Source of the DNA: an uncultured Mucilaginibacter sp.
GTDB taxonomy: Bacteria; Bacteroidota; Bacteroidia; Sphingobacteriales; Sphingobacteriaceae
DNA length: 64,000 nucleotides
Assembly: GCA_903864275.1 (NCBI GenBank)
Contig: CAIPFE010000063.1
Coordinates: forward strand, 116,990 to 180,989
Direction of reading: 5' to 3'
In this document: positions 51,606-59,825 of the stretch, piece by piece
How positions within the stretch are numbered: position 1 is the stretch's first letter
Layout: each line of letters starts with the position of its first letter
Notes under the pieces: model-generated
Told to the model about the DNA's origin: nothing
Seen by the model: the letters and a program-made list of their open reading frames with translations, nothing else
Databases searched by the model: none
Position numbers and translations under genes: made by a program

Positions 51606-51947
51606 ATGGAAGCCAAAAAAGAAACACCGCCGCCTATTATTGATCAGCTGAAAGAATATGCTGAAACACGTATAAAGCTGGCAAAGTACCAGGCTATCGA
51701 AGGCGGCTCAACAATTGCCGCAAGCTTAATTGCCGATGTCGCCGTGCTGATGAGCATGTTATTGGCTTTCCTTTTTGCAAGTATTACGCTGGCACTTTAT
51801 TTAGGTAAGTTACTCGGCGATTATTGGACCGGGTTTGGCATCGTAGCTGTTCTTTATTTAATAATAGCATTCTCCATTAAAGCCAGTAAACGGCAGATAG
51901 AAAAGTTGCTTGCGAATGAATTTGTGAAAAAGATATTTAAAAACTAA
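51606..51947 (+). CDS. phage-holin-family-like membrane protein (DUF1469 type)
   Basis: 113 residues from the ATG at 51606; an ATG at 51588 lies inside the inverted repeat. Two helices (about 48-70 and 78-98) follow an amphipathic YAETRIKLAKYQAIEGG segment, which matches superfamily III holin-like proteins of bacterial chromosomes. Not phage-derived on present evidence. Next to the YtxH gene and 3 nt before an unknown protein; the three probably form an envelope unit. Confidence 0.75.
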   Translation: MEAKKETPPPIIDQLKEYAETRIKLAKYQAIEGGSTIAASLIADVAVLMSMLLAFLFASITLALYLGKLLGDYWTGFGIVAVLYLIIAFSIKASKRQIEKLLANEFVKKIFKN

Positions 51948-51950
51948 AAA

Positions 51951-52376
51951 ATGGATTTACCTATAAAAACCGTTGATGACCTGCGGACTGAGATATACCG
52001 GCTGCGCGGATTAGAGCAGGAACAAAGTATTGCTATCGGTAGACGTTTTAGCAGTCCGTCGGCATTATTTTCAACCCTGGTTTCATTGTTTCCAAGATCA
52101 ACTAATGCTAATGGAGAAAAAACTGGCTTTTTCGACCAGGATTTAGTTGGCCTGATATCCCGGTTCGTTTTACCATTTACGTTAAATAAAACCATATTCA
52201 GGCATTCCAACTTTATAATAAAAACCCTCGTTGGCCTTGTTTCCCAAAAGGCATCACACTTTATTACCGAAGAATCTGTTGTGGGCATTTGGGATAAGGT
52301 TAAGTCGCTTTTTAGCAAAACTCATCACGAAACTCCTGAGCACCGGGGCATTCCCGATCTGAGCGAAACTTATTAA
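51951..52376 (+). CDS. unknown protein in the YtxH/holin-like cluster
   Basis: 141 residues. An N-terminal helix (DDLRTEIYRLRGLEQEQSIA) precedes a moderately hydrophobic middle (LFSTLVSLFPRS, FIIKTLVGLVSQKAS). No signal peptide and no family recognised. It starts 3 nt after the holin-like gene, so it is part of that operon. Confidence 0.65.
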   Translation: MDLPIKTVDDLRTEIYRLRGLEQEQSIAIGRRFSSPSALFSTLVSLFPRSTNANGEKTGFFDQDLVGLISRFVLPFTLNKTIFRHSNFIIKTLVGLVSQKASHFITEESVVGIWDKVKSLFSKTHHETPEHRGIPDLSETY

Positions 52377-52516
52377 GTCAAAAGTCTTGAGTCAAAAGGC
52401 TTAAGTCAGGGATTCAATATCTTTGACGGTAAATTTTTCAGTCGGTTAAAACCTTTGGCCTTTCACCTCTTTTTACTTTCACCTCTTTTCCCGTATATTC
52501 GAATAAAATTTCAGCC

Positions 52517-52957
52517 ATGAGCATTTATCAAATTTTCAGGGACCTCCATTCGGGGTTCAGGTACATCGTATTCTTACTGGTATTGGTGGCAATTATCCAG
52601 TCGTTACTGGGCTGGCTCGGCAATAAGCCCTATACCGAACTCAACCGCAAGATCAATTTATTTGCCCTGATATCGGCGCACACGCAGTTGCTGATCGGCA
52701 TTGTGCTGTACTTTTTAAGCCCCCTGGTGCAGTTTAACAGCGGCACCATGAAAGACCCGACAACGCGCTATTTTACCGTTGAGCACTGGTTCGCGATGAT
52801 CATCGCCATCGTGCTAATCACGATAGGACATAGCAAAGCCAAAAGGATCGAGACATCTGCGGGTAAACACAAAACCATCGCGATATTCTACCTGATAGCC
52901 TTCTTCGTCATAATTGGAGCTATAATGGCGGGGCATTTGCCCGTTTTGGGCTCATAA
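52517..52957 (+). CDS. four-helix membrane protein, cytochrome-b-like pattern
   Basis: 146 residues, four helices. Histidines near helix ends (DLHSGFRY, ISAHTQLL, EHWFAM, TIGHSKAK, AGHLPVLG) resemble those of membrane b-type cytochromes, and such proteins are often annotated as cytochrome b. Heme binding is not proven. A 216-nt gap follows, containing the trp leader. Confidence 0.68.
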   Translation: MSIYQIFRDLHSGFRYIVFLLVLVAIIQSLLGWLGNKPYTELNRKINLFALISAHTQLLIGIVLYFLSPLVQFNSGTMKDPTTRYFTVEHWFAMIIAIVLITIGHSKAKRIETSAGKHKTIAIFYLIAFFVIIGAIMAGHLPVLGS

Positions 52958-52980
52958 TGCAGAAAAAATGCAGAAAAACT

Positions 52981-53009
52981 TTGCTAATTCAATTTTCTTT
53001 ATAAATTTG
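52981..53009 (+). promoter_or_regulatory. trp operon promoter
   Basis: TTG at 52981-52983 and TAAATTTG at 53002-53009, spacer 18 nt, a near-ideal Bacteroidota promoter. The start of transcription is expected around 53013-53017, so the leader-peptide ATG at 53018 would be almost at the 5' end. Confidence 0.75.
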
Positions 53010-53017
53010 TCACCACA

Positions 53018-53089
53018 ATGATCAAAACGAATCAAACTAACAACTGGTGGCACCAAATAAAATTGGCAGCCGGAGATATTTTGATCTGA
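53018..53089 (+). CDS. trpL: trp leader peptide
   Basis: A 23-residue reading frame with tandem Trp codons at positions 10-11 (NNWWHQIKL) and a TGA stop, located between a strong promoter and an intrinsic terminator in front of trpE. This is the layout of ribosome-mediated attenuation: when charged tRNA-Trp is scarce, stalling at the two Trp codons would favour an anti-terminator. A possible anti-terminator pairing is GCCGG (53069-53073) with CCGGC (53123-53127). Confidence 0.85.
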   Translation: MIKTNQTNNWWHQIKLAAGDILI

Positions 53090-53119
53090 ACGATTAATCA
53101 ATTGTAAACCTAAAAAGGA

Positions 53120-53150
53120 AACCCGGCGAACCTCATTCGCTGGGTTTTTT
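53120..53150 (+). terminator. trp attenuator terminator
   Basis: Stem AACCCGGCGAA / TTCGCTGGGTT (one G-T pair, 5-nt loop) followed by TTTTTT, ending 23 nt before the trpE ATG. With the leader peptide it makes a classical attenuator. Confidence 0.85.
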
Positions 53151-53173
53151 GTTTTACGGACATTATAAAAAAC

Positions 53174-54583
53174 ATGAAGAAATATAAAATTATAACTACA
53201 CATAAAAAAATGCTTGCCGACACCACTACCCCGGTGAGTACATACCTGCGCCTGCGCGATGTTTTCCCTAATTCGTTATTGCTGGAGAGTTCGGATTACC
53301 ACAGCCGCGAAAATAGTTTGAGCTATGTTTGCTGCGAACCTATTGCCGGCCTTGTGCTTGATGACGGCGCTTTAAAACTAACCTACCCCGGTGGTACAGG
53401 CGAAACCTTTCCTGCCGGTGAGTTTGATCTCATCAGCAAGATCAATGAGTTTTTAGTCTGCTTTGAAACCGATGTTAACCCTTCAAAGATCACCTCAAAT
53501 GGTTTATTCGGATATTTTACCCACGAGGCGGTTGAACATTTTGAAACTATCCGCCTGAAGAAAAGCCATGACACGGCACGAAAGATACCTGTAATGCAAT
53601 ACCATATGTACAGGTATATTATCACCATCGACCATTTTAAAAATGAGCTGCATATTTTCCACAACCAGCCCGAAGGAGATGGGAATAAAAATGGCATCGA
53701 AAAATTGGCGGACCTGATAAGGAATAAGAACTTCCCTGAATATCATTTCGAAAGTAACGGGGAAGAACTGTCGAATTTAACTAATGAGGAATTTATTGCT
53801 GTGGTTGAAAAAATGAAGCAGCATATTTTCCGTGGCGATGTTTTCCAGATCGTACCTTCAAGAGGCTTTTCGCGGAAGTTTTTAGGTGATGAGTTTAACG
53901 TTTACAGGGCGTTGCGGTCCATTAACCCGTCGCCGTATTTATTTTATTATGATTATGGCGATTTCAGGATATTCGGTTCTTCGCCCGAAGCACAGATCAC
54001 TATAAAGAACCAGGTTGCGAGTATATTCCCAATCGCAGGTACATTTAAACGTACAGGCGATGATGAGAAAGATGCCGAAATAGCCCGCAACCTGGAGAAC
54101 GATCCCAAAGAGTCAGCCGAGCACGTTATGCTGGTCGACCTGGCCCGCAACGACCTGAGCCGCCATTGCGGCGAGGTGGAAGTTAAGGCCTTTAAGGAGG
54201 TGCAATACTATTCGCACCTGATCCACCTGGTATCGCATGTAAGCGGAAAATTGCTGCCGGGGGCATCCTCATTTAAAGTAGTTGCCGATACTTATCCTGC
54301 GGGTACGCTCAGCGGCGCACCAAAGTACCGTGCTATGGAGATCATCGACGAAAACGAAAAAAGCAAACGCAGCTTTTACAGCGGCGCTATTGGCTTTTTC
54401 GGCTTTAATGGTGACTTTAACCATGCCATCATGATCCGTTCGTTTCTAAGCAAGAATAATACATTACATTACCAGGCAGGCGCCGGGATAGTTGCCGGCT
54501 CAGTTGCCGAAAGCGAACTGAAAGAGGTTGATAATAAGATAGCGGCCTTGAGAAAAGCTATTGAAATGGCTGAGGAGTTGTAG
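53174..54583 (+). CDS. trpE: anthranilate synthase component I
   Basis: 469 residues. The allosteric Trp site is seen as LLES at 36-39, and the chorismate-binding domain has FRGDVFQIVPSRGF, FGSSPEAQ, PIAGTFKRT, DLARNDLSRH and YPAGTLSGAPKYRAM. It makes anthranilate from chorismate with TrpG supplying ammonia. It follows the attenuator; a family-B repeat lies directly after its stop. Confidence 0.93.
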   Translation: MKKYKIITTHKKMLADTTTPVSTYLRLRDVFPNSLLLESSDYHSRENSLSYVCCEPIAGLVLDDGALKLTYPGGTGETFPAGEFDLISKINEFLVCFETDVNPSKITSNGLFGYFTHEAVEHFETIRLKKSHDTARKIPVMQYHMYRYIITIDHFKNELHIFHNQPEGDGNKNGIEKLADLIRNKNFPEYHFESNGEELSNLTNEEFIAVVEKMKQHIFRGDVFQIVPSRGFSRKFLGDEFNVYRALRSINPSPYLFYYDYGDFRIFGSSPEAQITIKNQVASIFPIAGTFKRTGDDEKDAEIARNLENDPKESAEHVMLVDLARNDLSRHCGEVEVKAFKEVQYYSHLIHLVSHVSGKLLPGASSFKVVADTYPAGTLSGAPKYRAMEIIDENEKSKRSFYSGAIGFFGFNGDFNHAIMIRSFLSKNNTLHYQAGAGIVAGSVAESELKEVDNKIAALRKAIEMAEEL

Positions 54584-54584
54584 C

Positions 54585-54714
54585 CCAGGCCCCCTGACCC
54601 CCTAAAGGGGGAACGAAAATTTGATAGAGGAATGAGAGTTTAACAAAAAAGACATGAACGACACAAACACACATACCAATAATACCTCCCCCTTTAGGGG
54701 GCCGGGGGGCTTGG
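54585..54714. repeat. family-B repeat pair spanning the trpE-trpG junction
   Basis: Two facing units: GACCCCCTAAAGGGGGAACG near 54595-54614 and CCCCCTTTAGGGGGCCGGGG at 54688-54707. The right unit ends GGGGGGCTTGG, and it overlaps the 5' end of the trpG reading frame. Confidence 0.85.
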
Positions 54715-55292
54715 CCAGCATTTTAATAATAGACAATTACGATTCCTTCACCTATAACCTGGTGCACCTGGTTAACGAGATAGGGCTGCAATGCGAGGTT
54801 TGGCGGAACGATAAATTTAACATCGGCGATGTAGATGCTTTCGACCGTATCATCCTTTCACCAGGGCCGGGAATACCTTCTGAGGCAGGTTTGCTATTGG
54901 AGGTAATCGAAAAATATTCGCCTTCAAAAACTATTTTTGGCGTTTGCCTTGGCCAGCAGGCCATCGCCGAAGTTTTTGGCGGTAAACTTTACAACCTTAA
55001 ACAGCCCATGCATGGCATCGCAACCCCCATTAAAGTAACCGATCAGCAGGAAAGGCTTTTTGTGGGCTTACCCGAAAGTTTTAAGGTGGGCAGGTATCAT
55101 TCGTGGGTAGTTGATGAAACGGCCATCCCTGGTATCCTTGAAGTAACTGCAATTGATGAGGAAGACAATTCGGTAATGGCATTAAGGCATAAGCATTTTG
55201 ATGTAAGGGGTGTACAGTTTCACCCCGAATCAGTGTTGACCGAATATGGGAAAGAGTTGATGCAGAATTGGCTGGGGCTATCGGCCCCTTGA
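54654..55292 (+). CDS. trpG: anthranilate synthase component II (glutamine amidotransferase)
   Basis: 212 residues if the ATG at 54654 is used. Catalytic residues are present: the Cys in FGVCLGQQAI and the His/Glu in VQFHPESV. Family members normally begin at about the ILIIDNYDSFTYNLVHL strand; here some 21 residues precede it, and TSPFRGPGGL is translated from the repeat. A TTG at 54711, directly after the repeat's G-run, would give a normal-length protein and mirror the oxidase and trpC starts. The start is therefore uncertain. Confidence 0.9.
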   Translation: MNDTNTHTNNTSPFRGPGGLASILIIDNYDSFTYNLVHLVNEIGLQCEVWRNDKFNIGDVDAFDRIILSPGPGIPSEAGLLLEVIEKYSPSKTIFGVCLGQQAIAEVFGGKLYNLKQPMHGIATPIKVTDQQERLFVGLPESFKVGRYHSWVVDETAIPGILEVTAIDEEDNSVMALRHKHFDVRGVQFHPESVLTEYGKELMQNWLGLSAP

Positions 55293-55356
55293 GTGTGAGT
55301 AGTTAAGCACAGTAAATGCTTTGAAAAGGCAAATAATCAAATACGGTAATAAAGAA

Positions 55357-55381
55357 TTCCCCCTTTAGGGGGTTAGGGGGC
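55357..55381. repeat. family-B repeat abutting the trpC start
   Basis: CCCCCTTTAGGGGG followed by TTAGGGGGCTA, then the trpC ATG at 55384. The G-run could act as ribosome-binding sequence. Confidence 0.82.
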
Positions 55382-55383
55382 TA

Positions 55384-56169
55384 ATGAACATTTTAGATAA
55401 GATCGTCATCAATAAAAAAAAGGAGGTGCAGTACGCTAAAGACCGCACCTCGTACATGAAACTGGAAGAATCCGATTTCTTTCACAGGGATTGCTATTCC
55501 CTTAAAGATTTTTTACTTGATCCTGAACGCACCGGTATTATTGCAGAATTTAAACGTAAATCGCCATCAAAAGGGATCATCAACGACAAGGTGAGTGTTA
55601 AAGATGTTACCACAGCCTATGCTGCTGCCGGGGCTTCGGCATTATCGGTACTCACCGACCGTGATTTTTTCATGGGTAGGAAGGCCGACCTGGTAGCCGC
55701 CCGGCAGGCTAATGCTATCCCTGTGTTGCGGAAGGATTTCATGATCGATGAATACCAAATTATCGAGGCCAAATCATTGGGTGCTGATATTATATTATTG
55801 ATAGCCGCTATCCTTACACCTGATGAGATACAAAAGCTGGCTTCCCTGGCAAAAAGCCTTGGTTTATATGTATTGTTAGAAGTGCATAACCTTGAGGAAC
55901 TGGAAAAAAGTATCAACCCAAATCTCGACGCCATTGGGGTAAACAACCGCAATCTTGCCGATTTTACAGTATCCGTGGAAACGTCCTATAAGTTGGCCCC
56001 GCATATCCCAACTGAATTTTTGAAGATATCTGAAAGCGCCATCAGCAATACCGAAACCATCAAACAGTTGAAGGTGGCTGGTTTCAACGGATTTTTAATT
56101 GGCGAAAATTTTATGAAGCAGGCAGACCCCGGCCAGGCGATGAGGGAGTTTGTGAGCGAACTGAAGTAA
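55384..56169 (+). CDS. trpC: indole-3-glycerol-phosphate synthase
   Basis: 261 residues. The TIM barrel carries EFKRKSPSKG with catalytic lysine, VLTDRDFFMG, PVLRKDFMID and GVNNRNLADF, all standard. It closes the indole ring in tryptophan synthesis. trpD, which normally lies between trpG and trpC in Bacteroidota, is missing, as are trpF, trpB and trpA. Confidence 0.93.
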   Translation: MNILDKIVINKKKEVQYAKDRTSYMKLEESDFFHRDCYSLKDFLLDPERTGIIAEFKRKSPSKGIINDKVSVKDVTTAYAAAGASALSVLTDRDFFMGRKADLVAARQANAIPVLRKDFMIDEYQIIEAKSLGADIILLIAAILTPDEIQKLASLAKSLGLYVLLEVHNLEELEKSINPNLDAIGVNNRNLADFTVSVETSYKLAPHIPTEFLKISESAISNTETIKQLKVAGFNGFLIGENFMKQADPGQAMREFVSELK

Positions 56170-56185
56170 ATGCCGTCCGGTTTAA

Positions 56186-56686
56186 TTATATAGCCACATG
56201 ATAAACCCGTCCTGGTTTAGCTGGCCCGGCATCAGCAAGCTGGCCAAGATATTTTTTCGAAACTGACCGCGGCGCCAATCCTTTATCTACTAAAGTTACC
56301 GCAACTTGCCCGCTTAGTGTTTTATCCGCCGCATTCATCAACTCAAAGGTATCGCTCCCATAACTGAAATAATTATTGGCAACTTTTACATTATCAAAAT
56401 TAAAAGTGGCTTTTAGGCTGGTTACAAAAAACCCTGCATCATGCACCTGTTTGCCAATCATATCAAAGTTTACAGGCTGGTTGTTGTTAAAAGTGAGGAT
56501 ATAAATATTATGCATCAGGTCGGGCTTAACATCGCCGACAAAAGGAAGCGATCTTAAAGATCTTTCGGTGCTTTTGGCGCAAAGGGCACAGTTAAGGCCG
56601 CTGATCTGCAATTCGGCTTTGGTAAATTGAGCTTTTGCAATGCCGGCCGTAAATACCAGGAGCAGCAATATTTTTAGTGTTTTCAT
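56186..56686 (-). CDS. secreted HMA (heavy-metal-associated) domain protein
   Basis: 166 residues from the ATG at 56686, where a signal peptide begins (MKTLKILLLLVFTAGIAKA). A start at 56725 would add 13 residues before it and is unlikely. The domain holds GLNCALCAKS, the metal-binding CxxC, followed by FVGDVKPDL and a long variable tail with no CxxC. Probably binds copper or another metal in the periplasm. Convergent with trpC. Confidence 0.78.
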   Translation of the reverse strand: MKTLKILLLLVFTAGIAKAQFTKAELQISGLNCALCAKSTERSLRSLPFVGDVKPDLMHNIYILTFNNNQPVNFDMIGKQVHDAGFFVTSLKATFNFDNVKVANNYFSYGSDTFELMNAADKTLSGQVAVTLVDKGLAPRSVSKKYLGQLADAGPAKPGRVYHVAI

Positions 56687-56732
56687 TTTTGAGAATAAAA
56701 ATAAAAGTAAGCATTTAAACGGCATTAAACAT

Positions 56733-56761
56733 AAAAAAAGCCCGCCGGAATACCGGAGGGC
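56733..56761 (-). terminator. terminator of the Gly/Tyr-rich protein gene
   Basis: On the minus strand: GCCCTCCGG, TATT loop, CCGGCGGGC, then TTTTTTT. One mismatch in a 9-bp stem. Confidence 0.85.
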
Positions 56762-56784
56762 CGTAAATATTTGAGTTATAGCGG

Positions 56785-57612
56785 TTAAGCGCCTTTATCA
56801 TCTTCGGGCAGGCTTGCAATACGATAACCTACATTGCCATCTGGGTCAGTCACTCTTTCATAATAGATGCCATTTGGCGATACGAAATATTTTTTACCAT
56901 TCAATATAACTTTGCGGCAGTCATCAGGCAGCTGGTTTACAATATCGCCAACCTTTGGCGCTGCCACCGTGGCATTTGGATCGGTAACGCTGTCAGCAGT
57001 ATTTAACTCGCCGTCTTTCCCGGCAACAATGTATATTTTCTTGCCTTTGTCATCAACACCTTCTTTATAATACACGCCATCCACTTCATAATACTGTACA
57101 CCGTCTATTTTAATTGCCTGGGCATTTTCCGGAAGATTTGGAACGCCGGCGCCTATCGGGGGAGCGGTTACCTGGTAACCGCCATTATCATACGGGCTAT
57201 AAAATACTCCACCATAATAGTAGTATAGGGATGAACCCCAGTAAAAAGGATAATAACCAAAGGGCAGAAAGCCTAAATAGAACCCAACGTGCGGATATCC
57301 AAAATACCCAAAGCCAGGCCTGTAGAAAGCGCCACCGTGATAGCCCGTGCCTGCAAAATACCCAACGCCGCTCCTGACCCCAAGGCCACTGCGGATACCA
57401 GCGGCATTACCGCGAAAAGCCGTGCCCAATCCGCTGGTGCCACGAAAACTGCTAACGCCACCAGCCCCGTGAAAACCACCGCCGCCGCCACCGCCGCTGC
57501 TGCGACCACCACCGCCACTACCACCGCGTTGTGCGCTTACGGTTGATATCATCAGCACCGAAAGCATTCCGGTTAAAAATAAACCAGAAGCATATTTATA
57601 AATCCTTTTCAT
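56785..57612 (-). CDS. secreted Gly/Tyr-rich protein, DUF6515-like
   Basis: 275 residues. Signal peptide (about 1-27), then a glycine-rich low-complexity zone (27-80), a Tyr/Phe/Gly-rich membrane-like stretch (GFYLGFLPFGYYPFYW), and two related C-terminal modules (IKIDGVQYYEVDGVYYKE, VILNGKKYFVSPNGIYYE) about 70 residues apart. The repeated YY-x-x-x-GVYY pattern suggests an internally duplicated beta domain. Function unknown; probably cell-surface. Confidence 0.72.
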   Translation of the reverse strand: MKRIYKYASGLFLTGMLSVLMISTVSAQRGGSGGGGRSSGGGGGGGFHGAGGVSSFRGTSGLGTAFRGNAAGIRSGLGVRSGVGYFAGTGYHGGAFYRPGFGYFGYPHVGFYLGFLPFGYYPFYWGSSLYYYYGGVFYSPYDNGGYQVTAPPIGAGVPNLPENAQAIKIDGVQYYEVDGVYYKEGVDDKGKKIYIVAGKDGELNTADSVTDPNATVAAPKVGDIVNQLPDDCRKVILNGKKYFVSPNGIYYERVTDPDGNVGYRIASLPEDDKGA

Positions 57613-57777
57613 ATAATTTAATAAAACTATTATTTAACCGATTTTTCTCGTTTTAAGTATAAAATCCAATAAAATAAAACAGTCATCCATTAGACCCAAA
57701 TACACCGTAATGGTTTAATTAGCGACGGCGAAATTTACTCATAATTATTGATTTTTCGTTTTGCTTTATTTATGTAC

Positions 57778-57809
57778 CAAATTTACATATCAATACGCAT
57801 TAAATCCAA
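57778..57809 (-). promoter_or_regulatory. promoter for the Gly/Tyr-rich protein gene
   Basis: On the minus strand: TTG (57807-57809) then TAAATTTG (57778-57785) with a 21-nt spacer, giving a ~160-nt 5' leader before the gene at 57612. Confidence 0.5.
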
Positions 57810-57820
57810 GTTATGTAACA

Positions 57821-59134
57821 TTAGATTTCGATTAAAAAACCAGGTAATATCAGTTTAAAGGTACTTCCTTTACCTTTTTCGGATACGACTCCGATCTTTA
57901 TTTTGTGGAAGGCCGCGATAGATTTTACAATAGGCAAACCAAGGCCAAAACTATCCTGCTGCATTGATTGCCTGAACTTTTTAAACCTGTTGAAAATAAA
58001 AGGGAGGTCCCCGGCACTGATACCAATGCCGGTGTCAATTATACTGATCATGAAAATATTATTTTCGTGGGTTGCCACAACTTTTATGTGGCCGTTTTCG
58101 TGATTATACTTTATGGCATTGTTAATGAGGTTGAAGAACAGGTTGAACAATAAAAATTTGTTAACATGAACCAAATTCCACTCTTCGGGCAATGAAGTTT
58201 CATAAATAATATTTTTATCCTGCAACCGGATCGATATCTCATCATAAACCTCGCCCAGCAAAACTGTCAGTGAAATTTGATCCTCCTTTAAGAATTGCTC
58301 ATTTTCGATCTGTGATATCAGGAGCAACGTTTTAGTTATGCTTTTTAAACGGTTCAATATTTTTTGCATTTCCAGCAGCCGGGTTTTGAGTTCGTCAACT
58401 ATATCCTCACGTTCAAACATGTTTTCGATCTTTGATTGCAGTATCGATATCGGCGTCATCAGCTCGTGGGATGCATTTGAAATAAACTCCCGCTCTTTTT
58501 GAAATGTACTTTCAATGGTTTCGATCATTTTATGGATGCTGATGTCGAGGTATTCGAAATCAGAAGTACTGGTTTTCACCTTATTATAGGAGCCGAAATT
58601 CGGGAATTTGTGGGCAATTAATTTGGTTTTGATGATCAGGTCCAATGGTCTTAAAACATAAGTACTGTACACAAGGTCGGCCAGGATAGTTAACAGGATC
58701 ATCCCAACCAATACCACGAAAGCTATATTTTGCAGCGGCGTTGTCGTTTCACCAATAGTATCCACACTCTTGCCAATTTCAAGCAGGTAGTTCTTCTTAT
58801 CGATTATGAAATTATAACTCAGTATCCGGTAATCTATCGTGTCGCCCTCAATTTTGCGTTTTTCGTTGGTTATGGTATCAAGGGATTCATCTAACGAGTC
58901 TTCGTCAAGACTGTAAAATTCCTCTTTGAGCGGGGAATATGCGGCATACAGGTTGTTTTTTATCCCCGATGTTTTTATGATCCGAAGTACCTTGTTTTTT
59001 TGCTTATGAAGTTTATTATCGGTAAAATTCTGGTTAATATTCCTGATCAGGACGGGCAGCAACAGTACAAACAAGGTTACAATTACCAGTTTCGAAATGG
59101 TATTAAACAGCGTAAGTTTAGTTTTAAGTTTCAA
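57821..59134 (-). CDS. sensor histidine kinase
   Basis: 437 residues. Two membrane helices (about 15-32 and 135-160) bracket a periplasmic domain of about 100 residues. HisKA has H223 in ASHELMTPIS. The HATPase has FNLINNAIKYN (N box), DTGIGI (G1), IFNRFKKF (F box) and GLGLPIV (G2). It starts 4 nt after its regulator; the pair closes a four-gene operon starting with two exported proteins. Confidence 0.92.
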   Translation of the reverse strand: MKLKTKLTLFNTISKLVIVTLFVLLLPVLIRNINQNFTDNKLHKQKNKVLRIIKTSGIKNNLYAAYSPLKEEFYSLDEDSLDESLDTITNEKRKIEGDTIDYRILSYNFIIDKKNYLLEIGKSVDTIGETTTPLQNIAFVVLVGMILLTILADLVYSTYVLRPLDLIIKTKLIAHKFPNFGSYNKVKTSTSDFEYLDISIHKMIETIESTFQKEREFISNASHELMTPISILQSKIENMFEREDIVDELKTRLLEMQKILNRLKSITKTLLLISQIENEQFLKEDQISLTVLLGEVYDEISIRLQDKNIIYETSLPEEWNLVHVNKFLLFNLFFNLINNAIKYNHENGHIKVVATHENNIFMISIIDTGIGISAGDLPFIFNRFKKFRQSMQQDSFGLGLPIVKSIAAFHKIKIGVVSEKGKGSTFKLILPGFLIEI

Positions 59135-59138
59135 ATAC

Positions 59139-59822
59139 TTAAGCGTTGATCTTTATTTTGTATCCCAGCCCCCGCACCGTTTCAAGCCAGTCGGGCGACG
59201 CGAAGACGTTTAGTTTTTTTCGTATATTTTTGATATGTGCATCAATATAGTTGGAATCGTAGTCGTCATTTATAATGCTTCCCCAAATGTGCTCACTTAG
59301 CTGTGAGCGTGTCAACGTCCGGTTTTTATGGAGGAGTAAATAAGCTATCAGGTCAAATTCCTTTTTGGTAATCGTATTTATTTCGGTGTTATAATAGCTG
59401 ATGGTACGATCGGTAAGGTTTATCAGGAACCCGCCAAGGTCAACCAGATTTTGCTTCAACCCAAACTTTCGGCGTGTTATGGCCTGCATCCGGCTTTGCA
59501 GTTCAAGCAGCGAAAAAGGTTTTGGCAGATAATCATCAGCGCCAAGGTCTAATCCTTTCACGCGGTCGTACACTTCGGCGCGGGCAGTTAGTATCATGCA
59601 AATTGCGTCCGGGTTATTTTTTTTTGCTTCTTTCAACAGTTCAAGCCCGTCATAATCGGGTAAACCAAGGTCTATTAAAATAAAATCATACAGGTTCACA
59701 GCAATTTTTTCAGAAGCGGTTACGCCGTTAAAACATACTTCGCAGATGTAATTATGATTGCAAAGAAATATTTCCAGTTCGTCGGCCAGGGCCTTTTCGT
59801 CTTCTATTATTAAAACATTCAT
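59139..59822 (-). CDS. OmpR-family response regulator
   Basis: 227 residues. Receiver with phospho-acceptor D51 (LIDLGLPDYDG) and the N-terminal IIEDEK acidic pair; C-terminal winged helix (about 130-225, RTLTRSQLSEHIWG, YIDAHIKNIRKKL, VRGLGYKIK). Partner of the kinase 4 nt downstream. It follows the outer-membrane protein by 3 nt. Confidence 0.93.
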   Translation of the reverse strand: MNVLIIEDEKALADELEIFLCNHNYICEVCFNGVTASEKIAVNLYDFILIDLGLPDYDGLELLKEAKKNNPDAICMILTARAEVYDRVKGLDLGADDYLPKPFSLLELQSRMQAITRRKFGLKQNLVDLGGFLINLTDRTISYYNTEINTITKKEFDLIAYLLLHKNRTLTRSQLSEHIWGSIINDDYDSNYIDAHIKNIRKKLNVFASPDWLETVRGLGYKIKINA

Positions 59823-59825
59823 GCC

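Noticed and set aside
57289..57546. Ala/Thr-rich frame opposite the Gly-rich protein
   Set aside because: A mirror of the GGT/GGC glycine codons on the minus strand; low-complexity artefact.
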